Of a DNA stretch of 64,000 nucleotides, positions 25,985 through 35,384 are shown piece by piece. This DNA comes from CAYUQT01 sp964596165 (lineage in GTDB: Bacteria > Planctomycetota > Phycisphaerae > UBA1845 > JAFGLZ01), in NCBI GenBank assembly GCA_964596165.1, contig CAZQTW010000005.1, positions 89,017 through 153,016 of the forward strand. The letters run 5' to 3'. The position numbers and the translations under genes are program-made. Under the pieces are notes generated by a model. It saw only the letters and a program-made list of their open reading frames with translations, was not told where the DNA came from and did not search any database. Within the stretch, counting starts at the first letter, position 1. Every line of letters begins with the position of its first letter.

Positions 25985-26430
25985 ATGTACCGCCATGTGA
26001 CGGGGTTTTGCATAGGAGCGGCCTTGATGGGCGTCCTGGGGTCCCGATCGGACTCGGAGCCGCCGGGTGTGTCCCCGGGCCGCAACCCACTGTCTTGCTC
26101 GCGACCAGCTTCAGTTTAGATGCTGCGTGGACACATCTGGATCCGCCAGAGCCCAACGTAGCCCCGAACAGATTCGATGCATCGTTCAAACCAACCGCCG
26201 TAGGGAAACTAATCCGGGTAACGGTCAGTTGCACTAAGCTCGACAGCCGCATCGGGATGAAGGTACTGGATGGGGATGGTAATATGGTAGTCTACCTAAT
26301 CAACGATCAAAGCAATACCAGCATTGGGACCTTCACGAGCGCGAGCACCAATGACCACAATGTCATCGTGTGGGAGGTCGTCAATCCTGGCGGGCAGGCA
26401 TACGGGATACTCGTGACGCAAGATCCGTAG
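25985..26430 (+). pseudogene. small secreted protein interrupted by a frameshift in a G run
   Basis: An ATG at 25985 with GGAGG about 9 bases upstream begins a good signal peptide ('MYRHVTGFCIGAALMGVLG'), but that frame stops at about 26119. A different frame continues from 26041 to the stop at 26430 and encodes a beta-rich domain ('VTVSCTKLDSRIGMKVLDGD', 'NDHNVIVWEVVNPGG') resembling secreted adhesion or pre-peptidase-like domains. Adding one G to the GGGG run at 26038-26041 joins the two into one protein of about 148 residues with a normal export signal. It may be a true mutation or a homopolymer sequencing error. The function is unknown. The neighbouring upstream gene also looks damaged. 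Confidence 0.55.
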
Positions 26431-26492
26431 CTACTGCCCGATGCGACGGTTCGGCTGGTCCGTTGATGCTCGACTCAGGTAGTCAAGACAAG

Positions 26493-27071
26493 TCACGAAT
26501 CGCCACGACTCTGTTTGGTTTGACCTTGAGGCGGGTGAGAAGATGCTTGCCGCATGCCTTCTCTTCGAAGCCTTCGTTTCAGCAGCTCAATGACCTGCGT
26601 CTGATGCTCAAACGCCAACTTGGACGGCAATTTGTCCAGAGGGACCCATGTCAGGGATTCGACATCGTCTTGCGCCTTGGGCTCGCCGTCGATGATGTCC
26701 ACAAGGTAGCAGAAGCTGAGCGTGGGCACCCGCCAGTTCCCCCAGACGTAGACATCCGGGACCGAACCGAGGTACTCGGTCACACGTACATGAAGCGTCG
26801 TCTCTTCCAGCGCCTCACGCACGACGGCCTCCTCGGCCGTTTCACCGGAATCAATGAAGCCGCCCGGAAGGTCCCACTCGCCCTTGGCCGGCTCGAATGC
26901 ACGGCGAGCCAGCAGAAGCTTGCATCCCTGTATGATCAGTATGTCGACACAGGGCTTGGGATTGTGATAATCGACGAATCCGCACGTCGGACATCTCGAT
27001 CTGCCTTCGGCCTCGCCGGTGTGGGGTATCATGGGCGAGCCATCATATGGGCAATGTAGGTAGTCACTCAT
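26493..27071 (-). CDS. Nudix hydrolase with N-terminal zinc ribbon (NudC/ADP-ribose-type)
   Basis: A 192-residue protein from the ATG at 27071. Two Cys pairs near the N-terminus ('HCPYDGSPM' and 'CPTCGFVDYHNPKP') form the zinc ribbon typical of NudC-like and planctomycete Nudix proteins. The Nudix box is complete: 'GGFIDSGETAEEAVVREALEE' type signature starting at about residue 70, with the metal-binding REAxEE. It should hydrolyse a nucleoside diphosphate linked to another moiety, such as NADH or ADP-ribose; specificity is open. The C-terminal tail is basic. The open frame extends far upstream to 27710 but shows no protein character there. Confidence 0.88.
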   Translation of the reverse strand: MSDYLHCPYDGSPMIPHTGEAEGRSRCPTCGFVDYHNPKPCVDILIIQGCKLLLARRAFEPAKGEWDLPGGFIDSGETAEEAVVREALEETTLHVRVTEYLGSVPDVYVWGNWRVPTLSFCYLVDIIDGEPKAQDDVESLTWVPLDKLPSKLAFEHQTQVIELLKRRLRREGMRQASSHPPQGQTKQSRGDS

Positions 27072-27333
27072 GTGAATAGCATCCCCTGCAGACTTGATGC
27101 TGCGTCGCGCTGGCAGACAGGCCACCTCAACTTCGGGGTTTCGTTGGGTGTTTGGGAACACCGGTCTTCGGAGCACTCCGGAACACAACTCCGGTCGAGT
27201 CCTTCTCGTTCGACCTTCGAACAGTTGCACCAGCACACATTGAGGATACGATACCCGCATGTGGAGCGCGGCACGAGCCCCACCGTTGGGATTCGTTGCT
27301 GAACGGCTCATCCTTCCCCCCAGGAGCCATTCC

Positions 27334-29070
27334 ATGCACGATGACGTGCGTTCGCAAACCCCATGTGTATCGACTATCCTCTTGTGCCTGGCGGCCACCA
27401 CGGTCTCTACCCGCAATACTGCCGCCGAGGCAACGCCGAAGCCGCAGCCGCCCATGTTGGTGGCCCCGGCGGACAACGCCTTCGTCTTCACGCTGTCGGA
27501 CGGCACCGTGGAGATGGTGTTCGCACGGCCGGCCTGCGGCGGCGGCGTGGAAGTCGCCCGCAAACGGACACAGGACGCCGGCCGGTCGTGGACGCAGCCG
27601 GAATCCGTTATGAGACTGCCGGGGCCCGACTGGGGCACGCCCATGCCGCTGCTGGCACGGGATGGCGAGCTGCATTTTTTCTGGATGATCGCGCGACGAA
27701 CTGGCCGCAATCCGGGCGTCGACTACTTCATCGACATCTGGCATGCTCGATCGACCGACGGTCGAACCAAGTGGCCTGAGCCACGGTGTATCTGGAAAGG
27801 CTATGTCGGCTCAATCAACGGCATGGCCCAGCTCCGCAGCGGAAGGCTAGTCGTTCCTTTCGCGTACTGGCGCGGTGGCGTACCGGAAGCCCCGCCCACG
27901 GGCCCCAATGTCGTCACCACGATCTACTCCGATGACAACGGGCAGACCTGGAGGCAATCCCCGGCCAAACTCACGTCCCCCTGCTACGAAGGCTATAACG
28001 GCTCCAACTACGGTGCCTGCGAGCCGACGATCGTCGAGTTGAAGGACGGCCGCGTATGGATGCTCATACGCACGCAAACCGGTTACCTGTACGAGTCGTT
28101 CTCGGGCGACGGCGTGAACTGGTTGCCCGCCAGGCCCACGAAGTTCTGTTCGTCCGAATCACCCGCAGGGCTGGTGAGGCTGCCCGACGGCCGGATCGTC
28201 CTATTCTGGAACAACTGCGAGAATACGTCCCGCATCGATGGCCAGGGCGTCTACACCAATCGTGACGCACTGCACGGGGCCATCTCCGAAGACGAAGGAA
28301 AGACCTGGCGTGGCTACCGCGAGATCTGCCGCGACCCCCTGCGAAACGACCCGCCGCCCAAACAGGGCGACCGTGGAACGTCGTATCCCTACGGGACGGC
28401 AACCAAGGACGGAACGATTCTCGTCGTCACCGGCCAGGGGGCGGGCCGGCGCAACCTGCTGAAGATCGATCCCTCATGGATCTACGAAACTCGTGCGCAA
28501 GACGATTTCTCGAATGGTCTTGACGGCTGGTGCGTGTTCAAGGCGTTCGGCAAGCCCACGCACTGGTGGCGCGACCGGGTCCAAGGGGCAAGTCTCGTCG
28601 ATCACCCGTCCAAGACCGGCGTGAAGGTGCTCCACGTCAGGCGTCCCGATGACAAGGACGGTGATGGGGCCGTCTGGAACTTCCCCGTGGGCCGCAAAGG
28701 CAGACTCACTGTGCAGCTTTCGCTCCGGAAGGGCTTCGGTGGCGGGAGCATCGCCCTGGCGGACCGGTTCATCCAGCCCAACGATGACATCGGCGAGAGA
28801 AAGGTCCTCGTCACACTGCCGATCCAGGCCAACGGTGAATTGCCGGGTGGGGCCAAGCTCGAACCCAGCCGCTGGCAGACGGTTGACCTCCGTTGGGATA
28901 TTGAAGAGGCAGAGTGCGCGATCGCCGTGGATGGCAAGCCGGCCTGTACGTTGCCGATGGCCAAGGAAACCAGCGAGGGCGTCTCTTATGTCCGGTTTCG
29001 ATCAACCGCGAAGGCGGTGGACACAGCCGGCTTCTTGGTCGCGTCTGTCGAGGCCAACATCACTCCGTAA
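27334..29070 (+). CDS. secreted sialidase-like BNR/Asp-box glycosidase
   Basis: A 578-residue protein; the ATG at 27334 follows AGGAG by 7 bases and starts a weak Sec signal ending near 'NTAAEA'. At least three Asp boxes are visible ('RTQDAGRSW', 'YSDDNGQTW', 'SEDEGKTW'), the mark of the six-bladed sialidase propeller. The region of about residues 400-578 is an added jelly-roll or lectin-like domain ('DDFSNGLDGWCVF'). Family role: removal of terminal sialic acids or related acidic sugars, or non-sialidase propeller hydrolysis in planctomycetes. Catalytic Arg/Tyr residues cannot be placed reliably by eye. It lies downstream of the beta-helix proteins in a glycan-use region. Confidence 0.8.
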   Translation: MHDDVRSQTPCVSTILLCLAATTVSTRNTAAEATPKPQPPMLVAPADNAFVFTLSDGTVEMVFARPACGGGVEVARKRTQDAGRSWTQPESVMRLPGPDWGTPMPLLARDGELHFFWMIARRTGRNPGVDYFIDIWHARSTDGRTKWPEPRCIWKGYVGSINGMAQLRSGRLVVPFAYWRGGVPEAPPTGPNVVTTIYSDDNGQTWRQSPAKLTSPCYEGYNGSNYGACEPTIVELKDGRVWMLIRTQTGYLYESFSGDGVNWLPARPTKFCSSESPAGLVRLPDGRIVLFWNNCENTSRIDGQGVYTNRDALHGAISEDEGKTWRGYREICRDPLRNDPPPKQGDRGTSYPYGTATKDGTILVVTGQGAGRRNLLKIDPSWIYETRAQDDFSNGLDGWCVFKAFGKPTHWWRDRVQGASLVDHPSKTGVKVLHVRRPDDKDGDGAVWNFPVGRKGRLTVQLSLRKGFGGGSIALADRFIQPNDDIGERKVLVTLPIQANGELPGGAKLEPSRWQTVDLRWDIEEAECAIAVDGKPACTLPMAKETSEGVSYVRFRSTAKAVDTAGFLVASVEANITP

Positions 29071-29347
29071 TCGTCGGTGCCCCGTGCAAGGAGACTCTCG
29101 CTACGCGCCGATGGTCAATCGGCCCCCTGCTGACGTGTGCTTCCAGATCAACTGGTACAAAAAGGGCCGGGGTCCCAGGATGCGCGGGGCTCGCTTTCGC
29201 CAACTGAAGAGAGCATCGCGGTTGTCCCGCCATCCGAGGTGAAATCAATCCTCGCCCCCCCCGGCCGTGAGTCGGCTACGGGTCTTCCATTCTGCGATTC
29301 GGGCAAGGGTGAATCACCAGGAGGGTACCATGCAACGACCAGGCGAC

Positions 29348-30022
29348 TCACGTGCTGCCCAGCACCTCCAAGAACTTCGGCATGAAGACCGGCAGATCCG
29401 GCCAGCCTCGGGAGGTAACCATCTTGCGGTCGACCACGGCAGGTTCGTCGACGAATGTCGCCCCCGCCAGCTCAACGTCGGCCTTCAGTGCGGGTGTGGC
29501 GGTCATCTTGCGCCCCTTCACCGACCGTGACGCGTAAAGGACCATCGGACCGTGGCACATCGCCCCCACCGGCAGGTCCTTATCCATGAAGTGGCCAACG
29601 GTCTTCAGCGCATCCTTATCCTGGCGGATCTCCTCGGGTCCCCGACCGCCAGGAATGATCAGACCGGCGTAGTCGGTCGGCTTGACATCAGTGTAGGCAA
29701 GCTCAGCCTTGATAAGATAGCCCAGCTTTTCGGTGTAGTTCGTGTATTGCGGTTCGAAATCGTGCACAACGAGCTGAACTGCCTTCGCTTTGGTCGAGAC
29801 CACCACCGGTACAACGCCTTCCTCCATGAGCCGGTAAACCATGTAGTAGGTCTCCATCGCCTCACTGAACTCGCCGATGGCCACCAAGACTCGTTTGCCC
29901 TTCAACGACGTTTCACCACGTGCAGCGAGTACTCGCGGCGCCCCCGCCGCGAGCCCCGTCAGACCCAGAGAAGTCGCAATGGCCTGCCGCCGGCTAATTC
30001 CACCCGGTTGAGCTGCCGTCAT
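29348..30022 (-). CDS. Tat-exported DJ-1/PfpI family protein
   Basis: A 224-residue protein. The ATG at 30022 is preceded by AAGGAG and starts a twin-arginine signal ('ISRRQAIATSLGLTGLAAG', then 'RVLAARG'). The mature part is a DJ-1/PfpI fold: a Glu in 'GEFSEAMETYY', 'IIPGGRGPEEIR', and the nucleophile elbow 'VGAMCHGPMVL' with the reactive Cys followed by His. Members act as proteases, glyoxalases/deglycases or hydratases; the periplasmic location is unusual but seen in planctomycetes. The specific activity is unknown. It is divergent from the polysaccharide export genes. Confidence 0.85.
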   Translation of the reverse strand: MTAAQPGGISRRQAIATSLGLTGLAAGAPRVLAARGETSLKGKRVLVAIGEFSEAMETYYMVYRLMEEGVVPVVVSTKAKAVQLVVHDFEPQYTNYTEKLGYLIKAELAYTDVKPTDYAGLIIPGGRGPEEIRQDKDALKTVGHFMDKDLPVGAMCHGPMVLYASRSVKGRKMTATPALKADVELAGATFVDEPAVVDRKMVTSRGWPDLPVFMPKFLEVLGST

Positions 30023-30420
30023 GACCAGTCTCCTTAGCAAATCAAACGAGAGGAATCGTAGCGGGTCTCGTCCGTGTGGTGAAGCCCCGATTGGGTGGCC
30101 ACGAACCGAAGAACCCGGAAGGCGGTCCGGTTTTCGTCGGGTATCGCCTCGCTGTGGAGATCCCTTGACGGTCCCATAATCCGCGGCCTTCCCCAAGTGC
30201 CATGGCATCATAGGATTAGAGGTTGGTACCCTCCGTTCATTAGCGCCTATCGTCCCGTAATGTGCGCTCGTATGGCAAGTTCGATCCGCCGTAAGCCGAT
30301 AACTCCTCCGGTGGCGTGTCTGGTGAGAGCGAAGTCACGCGGCAGATGACGTCCGCGTCACCATCCAAGGGACCGGCGGTTACGTACGGTCCGCATGATC
30401 TCTAAACGGATCCGACCAAC
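30023..30420. other. 398-base divergent intergenic stretch
   Basis: It lies between the PfpI-like gene and the ABC permease gene and should hold both promoters. An 84-codon open frame from 30095 does not look like protein. I see no strong repeat or hairpin. Confidence 0.4.
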
Positions 30421-31419
30421 ATGAACGATGTCCCCGTATCACAAGACGTCGCAGCATTGGCAATGCCTGTCGAGGCATCTGATCCCGCCACACGTGCCTC
30501 TGCCCCCACCGCGGGCCTCACCGGGTGGGTCTCCCGCCATGTGGGCGGCGAGGTCGAAACCGTTCGAACCATGGTCCGTGAGCTGATTCGATATCGTGAA
30601 CTCCTCGTCAGTCTTACGGTACGAGAGATCAGGATTCGTTACAAACAGTCCATCCTGGGAATCGCATGGGCGCTGTTTCTCCCCCTAGCCATGATGCTGA
30701 TCTTTACCTTCGTCTTCACACGGGCCATCGATCTCAGACAATACGTCGACGTCTCGATGCCCTATGCCCTATTCGCCTACCTGGGCCTGTTACCGTGGGT
30801 GTTTTTCGCCACGAGCCTGACTCAGGCGGTCAATAGTCTGGTCGCGAATTCAAGTCTCCTCACAAAGATCTACTTCCCCCGAGAGATCTTTCCTCTGGCC
30901 AGTGTAGCCAGCGCTCTGATCGACTTCCTGATCGGCGCCGCGGTCTTGGTTGTGCTCATTCTCTACTTCCATCTGGCCCCGGATTCGTGCGCAACGGCCA
31001 TGCTGGACGGTGGGCGCATGGCTCGGGCCGATTGGACGTTCACGCTTCATCCGACCGTCCTGCTTGTTCCACTTGTCGTGCTGGTACAGATCGTCCTCAC
31101 GCTGGGCTTGGCGATGCTCCTGTCCATGGCGAACCTCTTTTATCGCGACGTCCGGCACGTCTTTGCCGTAGTTATCCAACTGTGGATGTTCTTGACCAAT
31201 GTGCTTTATCCCCTACCGACGGCTGATCCGGTTGTTCGGGCGATCATCCGGGCAAATCCAATGACCCCCATCATCTCGGCCTACCGTGATCTGACGGTCT
31301 ACGGCCGCCTTCCCGAATTCGGGACCTCGACCTACGCCATTCTCATTTCGACGGCCGCCTTTCTGATCGGCTGGCGCTGCTTCCATGCGATGGAATTCAG
31401 GTTTGCCGAACGCGTCTGA
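30421..31419 (+). CDS. ABC-2 type permease, polysaccharide/O-antigen export (Wzm-like)
   Basis: A 332-residue inner-membrane protein. After a cytoplasmic N-terminus of about 70 residues comes the Wzm/TagG signature 'REIRIRYKQSILGIAWALFLPL', then about six hydrophobic helices, a 'YFPREIFPLASV' loop and 'ANLFYRDVRHV', both typical of polysaccharide exporters. A stretch of about 25 polar residues separates helices 4 and 5. Expected role: membrane channel for a lipid-linked glycan. The ATP-binding partner (Wzt), normally adjacent, is absent here, so it must be supplied from elsewhere. The following epimerase and deacetylase genes fit a polysaccharide pathway. Confidence 0.88.
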   Translation: MNDVPVSQDVAALAMPVEASDPATRASAPTAGLTGWVSRHVGGEVETVRTMVRELIRYRELLVSLTVREIRIRYKQSILGIAWALFLPLAMMLIFTFVFTRAIDLRQYVDVSMPYALFAYLGLLPWVFFATSLTQAVNSLVANSSLLTKIYFPREIFPLASVASALIDFLIGAAVLVVLILYFHLAPDSCATAMLDGGRMARADWTFTLHPTVLLVPLVVLVQIVLTLGLAMLLSMANLFYRDVRHVFAVVIQLWMFLTNVLYPLPTADPVVRAIIRANPMTPIISAYRDLTVYGRLPEFGTSTYAILISTAAFLIGWRCFHAMEFRFAERV

Positions 31420-31545
31420 CCTGATGCCCGTCCGGTCCTGCAAAGGTCGTCTCGGTCTATCACGTAGCCTCGCTTTCCTGTAGACTGGCGACTTCTGAAC
31501 CCCCTGGCCCGCGGATCGCGGCCTGAGAAGGAGACTTGGATTTCG

Positions 31546-32475
31546 ATGAACGTGCTCATTACGGGTTCGAGTGGACAGATTGGAACCAATTTGGCTCTGG
31601 CGCTCATGGACAGAGGCGATCGAGTTGACGGTATCGACTGCCGCAAGAATACATGGACCGACCGGATCAACACGAACCTGTTGGATCTGACCCGCACCCG
31701 GGCCGAGGACTTGCCGACACCGGTGAGGTACGACGTCGTGGTTCATCTCGCCGCCCATGCCAAGGTTTTCGAACTCGTGGAGAATCCGAACCGCGCGATG
31801 GAAAACATCCAGATGGCCTTCACGGTGGTGGAGTACTGTCGCCGCCACGATATCCCCATCATCTTCGGAAGCAGCCGCGAGGTATACGGCGACATTCACC
31901 GGCATGTCACGGAGGAAGATCAGGCCGACTTCGTTGTGGCCGAGAGTCCTTACTCGGCCAGCAAGATCGCGGCCGAGGCGCTGATCTACTCGTACGGCCG
32001 GTGTTATGCCCTGCCGTTTCTCGTCTTTCGTTTCAGCAACGTCTACGGACGGTATGACAACGACCTCGAACGAATGGAACGTGTCATTCCGCTCTTCGCA
32101 CGCCGCATAGCCGACGGTCAACCCATGGTCGTCTACGGACGAGAGAAGGTCTTGGACTTCACGTTTGTGGACGACTGCACGGACGGCATCATCCGCGGCA
32201 TCGATGCATTGGTGGGGGGACGCGTCCACGACCAGACGATCAACTTGGCGTGTGGGCAGGGCAATACGCTCTTGGATGTGGTCAACATCCTCTCGCTGGC
32301 CATCGGCAAACCCGCACAGGTCCGCTATGAGCCGTCGCGAGCCGGAGAAGTCACTCGGTATGTCGCCGACATCCGCAAGGCGCGGGAGCTTCTAGGATAT
32401 AATCCGCAGACTCCCTTGTCGGCAGGCTTGCCGCTTGAAGTGGCGTGGCAGAGACAGATCGGCGCACTCAAGTGA
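31546..32475 (+). CDS. NAD-dependent epimerase/dehydratase
   Basis: A 309-residue extended SDR. The NAD-binding Gly7-x2-Gly10-x2-Gly13 motif ('TGSSGQIG') starts the protein, and the catalytic Tyr136/Lys140 pair sits in 'SPYSASK'. 'FRFSNVYG' and 'REKVLDFTFVDDCTDG' match nucleotide-sugar 4-epimerases and 4,6-dehydratases. It probably converts a UDP- or dTDP-sugar used in the polymer exported by the upstream permease. A purine-rich AGAAGGAGA lies ahead of the ATG. The deacetylase gene starts 7 bases after its stop. Confidence 0.9.
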   Translation: MNVLITGSSGQIGTNLALALMDRGDRVDGIDCRKNTWTDRINTNLLDLTRTRAEDLPTPVRYDVVVHLAAHAKVFELVENPNRAMENIQMAFTVVEYCRRHDIPIIFGSSREVYGDIHRHVTEEDQADFVVAESPYSASKIAAEALIYSYGRCYALPFLVFRFSNVYGRYDNDLERMERVIPLFARRIADGQPMVVYGREKVLDFTFVDDCTDGIIRGIDALVGGRVHDQTINLACGQGNTLLDVVNILSLAIGKPAQVRYEPSRAGEVTRYVADIRKARELLGYNPQTPLSAGLPLEVAWQRQIGALK

Positions 32476-32482
32476 GTGAGTC

Positions 32483-33301
32483 ATGGGATCGCGATGGCTG
32501 ATCAACGCGGCGGAAGCCCTCCGAATGACGCGGTGGCCCGACAATCACACACGCGTTCCCATCCTGCTCTACCATGCGATCGTCCGACCGGGAGAGGTCG
32601 CGGACCCATCGGTGGCCGTCAGCCAGAGTCGATTCGACGAGCATCTATTGGGATTGGAAGAGGCAGGGTATAGCTGCATTTCCCTCAACCACCTGGTCGC
32701 CTACCTTGAGGGACGGCAATCTGTCCCTTCGCGATGTTACGTCCTCACATTTGACGATGGGTTCCTGAACACGTATCGCCTGGCTTGGCCGGTGCTGGTG
32801 CGCCGTAAGTGCCCAGCCACCGTATTCCTCGTCGTTGATCTGATCGGACGCGTCAGCGAATGGACGCGACCGGAACGAAGCGGCCCCCAGCTCATGCTCG
32901 GAGCGGATCAGATCCTCCGCATGCAGGCAGCAGGCATCGACTTTGCCTCCCACGGGTGCACGCATTCCCGCCTCACCGATCTGGGACCCGCTGCACTAAG
33001 TCATGAGCTTGCTGAGTCGCGAAAGCGGTTGTCCGAACTCCTCGGACGAAACGTGACGACGCTGGCATATCCTTATGGCGGCCAGAACGTTCAGGTACGG
33101 GAGGCGGCACGACGTGCGGGATACACCGCGGCCGTATCGGTGATGGCAGGCTGGAATCATCCCGGTACGGACCCGATGGCGATGCGCCGGATCATCGTAT
33201 CCGGACGCGATTCTCCCAACGCGGTCTTGGCAAAAACGCTGATCGGTGACCACAGGATTCGACTGCGTGCCCTGGTCGCACGAAGGCTGCTCAACAGGTA
33301 G
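32483..33301 (+). CDS. polysaccharide deacetylase (CE4/NodB)
   Basis: A 272-residue enzyme with the NodB motifs: 'LTFDDGF' (catalytic base Asp91, metal Asp92) and 'HGCTH' (metal ligands His157 and His161), then 'LAYPYGG' as motif 3. It removes N- or O-acetyl groups from a glycan. A short leader without a clear signal peptide suggests action on a lipid-linked or cytoplasmic intermediate. It begins 7 bases after the epimerase stop, so the two are co-transcribed. It is convergent with the GT4 gene. Confidence 0.9.
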   Translation: MGSRWLINAAEALRMTRWPDNHTRVPILLYHAIVRPGEVADPSVAVSQSRFDEHLLGLEEAGYSCISLNHLVAYLEGRQSVPSRCYVLTFDDGFLNTYRLAWPVLVRRKCPATVFLVVDLIGRVSEWTRPERSGPQLMLGADQILRMQAAGIDFASHGCTHSRLTDLGPAALSHELAESRKRLSELLGRNVTTLAYPYGGQNVQVREAARRAGYTAAVSVMAGWNHPGTDPMAMRRIIVSGRDSPNAVLAKTLIGDHRIRLRALVARRLLNR

Positions 33302-33337
33302 AGGAACGAAACTCGATCAGAGACCGGACGGGCGAGC

Positions 33338-34708
33338 TCAGGGGCGACCGTTGGTCGACGAGCGACCGCCAACCGCCTTCTGATAGATGTCGAGACACTG
33401 CTGAGCAGAGTCACTCCAGCTCAGTTTTCGGATCTCGAAGCTGCCATGCTCTCGAAGCGTTGATTGCAGCGGCGGATGCTTCAGCACGGCGATGATCTTG
33501 TTGGCCATCTCATTGATGTCCCAAAAATCAACCTTGAGAACGTGCGTCAGGACCTCCGCAACGCCCGACTGTTTTGAGATGATGACCGGCACGTCTTGAC
33601 TCAGGGCCTCGAGGGGCGCGATACCGAACGGTTCGGAAACCGAAGGCATGACGTACACATCGGCCATGCGAAAGACCTTGTTCACGTCATCGCCTTGGAG
33701 GAATCCGGTGAAAAGGACTTTATGACCGATACCCATCTCGGCCGCCAACTCGATTGTGCGGCGTATCATATCGCCCGACCCGGCCATGATGAACCGAACG
33801 TTCTCCATGACCTCCAAGACCTTTCGGGCAGCGGCCAGAAAGTACTCGGGCCCCTTCTGCATGGTAATGCGCCCCAAGAAGAGCACGATCTTCTCGTCGC
33901 GACGAATGCTCGGGAGGGGCTGATCGCCGAGCCGCTTGCCGTTCGTGTCAATGGCGTTGTAGACAACGTCCACGCGGGCTTCATCGAGGCCGTAGCGACT
34001 CGCCAGGATCTTCTTGGTGAGGTGGCTCACGGCGATCACGCGGTCCGCCTCGTGTACCCCTTGACGTTCGATGTCGTAGATCCGCTGGTTCACGTGCTCT
34101 CCACTCCGATCGAACTCGGTAGAATGAACGTGAACGACGAGCGGCTTGCCGGTCAAACCCGCCACGGCAAGACCTGCGGGATACGTCATCCAGTCATGGG
34201 CGTGAACGACATCGAACTGCGTCTCGCGGGCAATCTGACCGGCCAATCGAGCATAACGCTCAACTTCCTGGAACATGTCACCGGCATAGTGCTGACCGGG
34301 ACCGCCGACAATACTGGGAGACGATGCCTCGCCAGGCCCGGTTTGCGGCGACTGTTCCTGAGTCGTCGCCTTCTGCTGTCGCATGATCGCCTCGGCCCGC
34401 CTTTGGGCCTCCAGGCGACGTTGTACGTATTGCGCCGAAGTCTGATAGGCCTGAATCGCCGTGTCGATGGTTCGAAACGTTACGTTTTCAAATTCTTCCA
34501 AACGGTACATCTGCGAACCGAGCGGACAGGTCTCCGACGGAGTAACCAGCTTCACATGTGTAGAGAAGTGTGATTGGACGGCACGGGGAAGTACGAACAG
34601 AATCTCAACACCAAGACCACTTAAGGCTCTAGTGAGCCCATAACAGGCGGTTCCTAGACCACCCGAGATGAACGGCGGGAACTCCCAGCCTAGCATGAGG
34701 ACTTTCAT
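33338..34708 (-). CDS. GT4/GT5-type glycosyltransferase
   Basis: A 456-residue GT-B enzyme. It opens with 'MKVLMLGWEFPPFISGGLG', the acceptor loop shared by glycogen synthases and bacterial GT4 enzymes. The C-terminal domain has 'LFLGRITMQKGPEYFLAA' and the nucleotide-sugar E-x7-E motif 'SEPFGIAPLEAL'. Residues of about 100-150 form a low-complexity Gln/Pro/Gly insert not found in core GT4 folds. The ATG at 34708 is preferred; a TTG at 34714 lies closer to GGAGG. It probably adds a hexose in polysaccharide or storage-glucan synthesis. It is convergent with the deacetylase gene. Confidence 0.88.
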   Translation of the reverse strand: MKVLMLGWEFPPFISGGLGTACYGLTRALSGLGVEILFVLPRAVQSHFSTHVKLVTPSETCPLGSQMYRLEEFENVTFRTIDTAIQAYQTSAQYVQRRLEAQRRAEAIMRQQKATTQEQSPQTGPGEASSPSIVGGPGQHYAGDMFQEVERYARLAGQIARETQFDVVHAHDWMTYPAGLAVAGLTGKPLVVHVHSTEFDRSGEHVNQRIYDIERQGVHEADRVIAVSHLTKKILASRYGLDEARVDVVYNAIDTNGKRLGDQPLPSIRRDEKIVLFLGRITMQKGPEYFLAAARKVLEVMENVRFIMAGSGDMIRRTIELAAEMGIGHKVLFTGFLQGDDVNKVFRMADVYVMPSVSEPFGIAPLEALSQDVPVIISKQSGVAEVLTHVLKVDFWDINEMANKIIAVLKHPPLQSTLREHGSFEIRKLSWSDSAQQCLDIYQKAVGGRSSTNGRP

Positions 34709-35384
34709 GGCCAATCGAACCTCCGGGGGTCCGGACCCTGCCGGACCAGTCCTGCTGTGTACCGCCTATTGCACCCGGCTCCTGCGTCTGCTCAACGAAC
34801 AGACCTTCCGCCCAACCCTGCCGATTGGTCGAGAAAACGCTCATCTCCCCTCTAGTGAGAACCTCCCGCCTCTCATACTGACTCGCGGGCTCAGACAGAC
34901 CAGCAACAACGTAGTTCATCATGCGACTTCCGTGCCGCACATGCGACGTGGCTCGCGGAATCACCAGCAGGGCCACCAGGATAGACGCCCCTCAGCTGTC
35001 TTCCCTTCCAACAGCACTGCTGTCGGCCCCCACCGATGAACCCAGCCCATGTAACCTCTGGAAGAGTAACCCGCGAAATGGATTTTGTCAAAACAAAAAT
35101 GGTCGATCGCCGCTCATGTCTAACGTTCATTATCACATAAGCTTGTGTGCGAGCACCTGACGTTGCATACCGTGAGTATCCATGAATGGATTAGGCGCTT
35201 CGCAGCCGACGAACAAATGGAAGAGTAATCGCAAGCGAGTTTGACAACCTGCCGTATGGACGCCAATGCATAAAGGGTTATTGCTGAAATCCTTAAGCAC
35301 CTGCTCGGCGCTACGAGTTGGGCGTCGTGTCCTCTCGCGACAGGTGCTCGCGACGCTTGTCCGAAAGACAAAGATTTGGACAGA
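34709..35384. other. 676-base non-coding stretch, relatively AT-rich
   Basis: No convincing gene. The part from about 35080 to 35300 is clearly less GC-rich than the rest of the window. It contains a direct repeat of TGGAAGAGTAA at 35059-35069 and 35218-35228. An 8-bp inverted repeat, AGCACCTG at 35296-35303 with CAGGTGCT at 35341-35348, may help end the minus-strand operon. Confidence 0.5.

Noticed and set aside
26493..27710. 405-codon frame suggesting a much longer Nudix protein
   Set aside because: The first 213 codons have no fold-like pattern and overlap the sialidase gene on the other strand; the zinc-ribbon start at 27071 is the natural N-terminus.
29330..29530. Good Shine-Dalgarno (AGGAGGGTACC) and ATG on the plus strand before a 66-codon frame
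   Set aside because: The frame runs antisense into the PfpI-like gene and its product has no protein character; at most it is a relic start.
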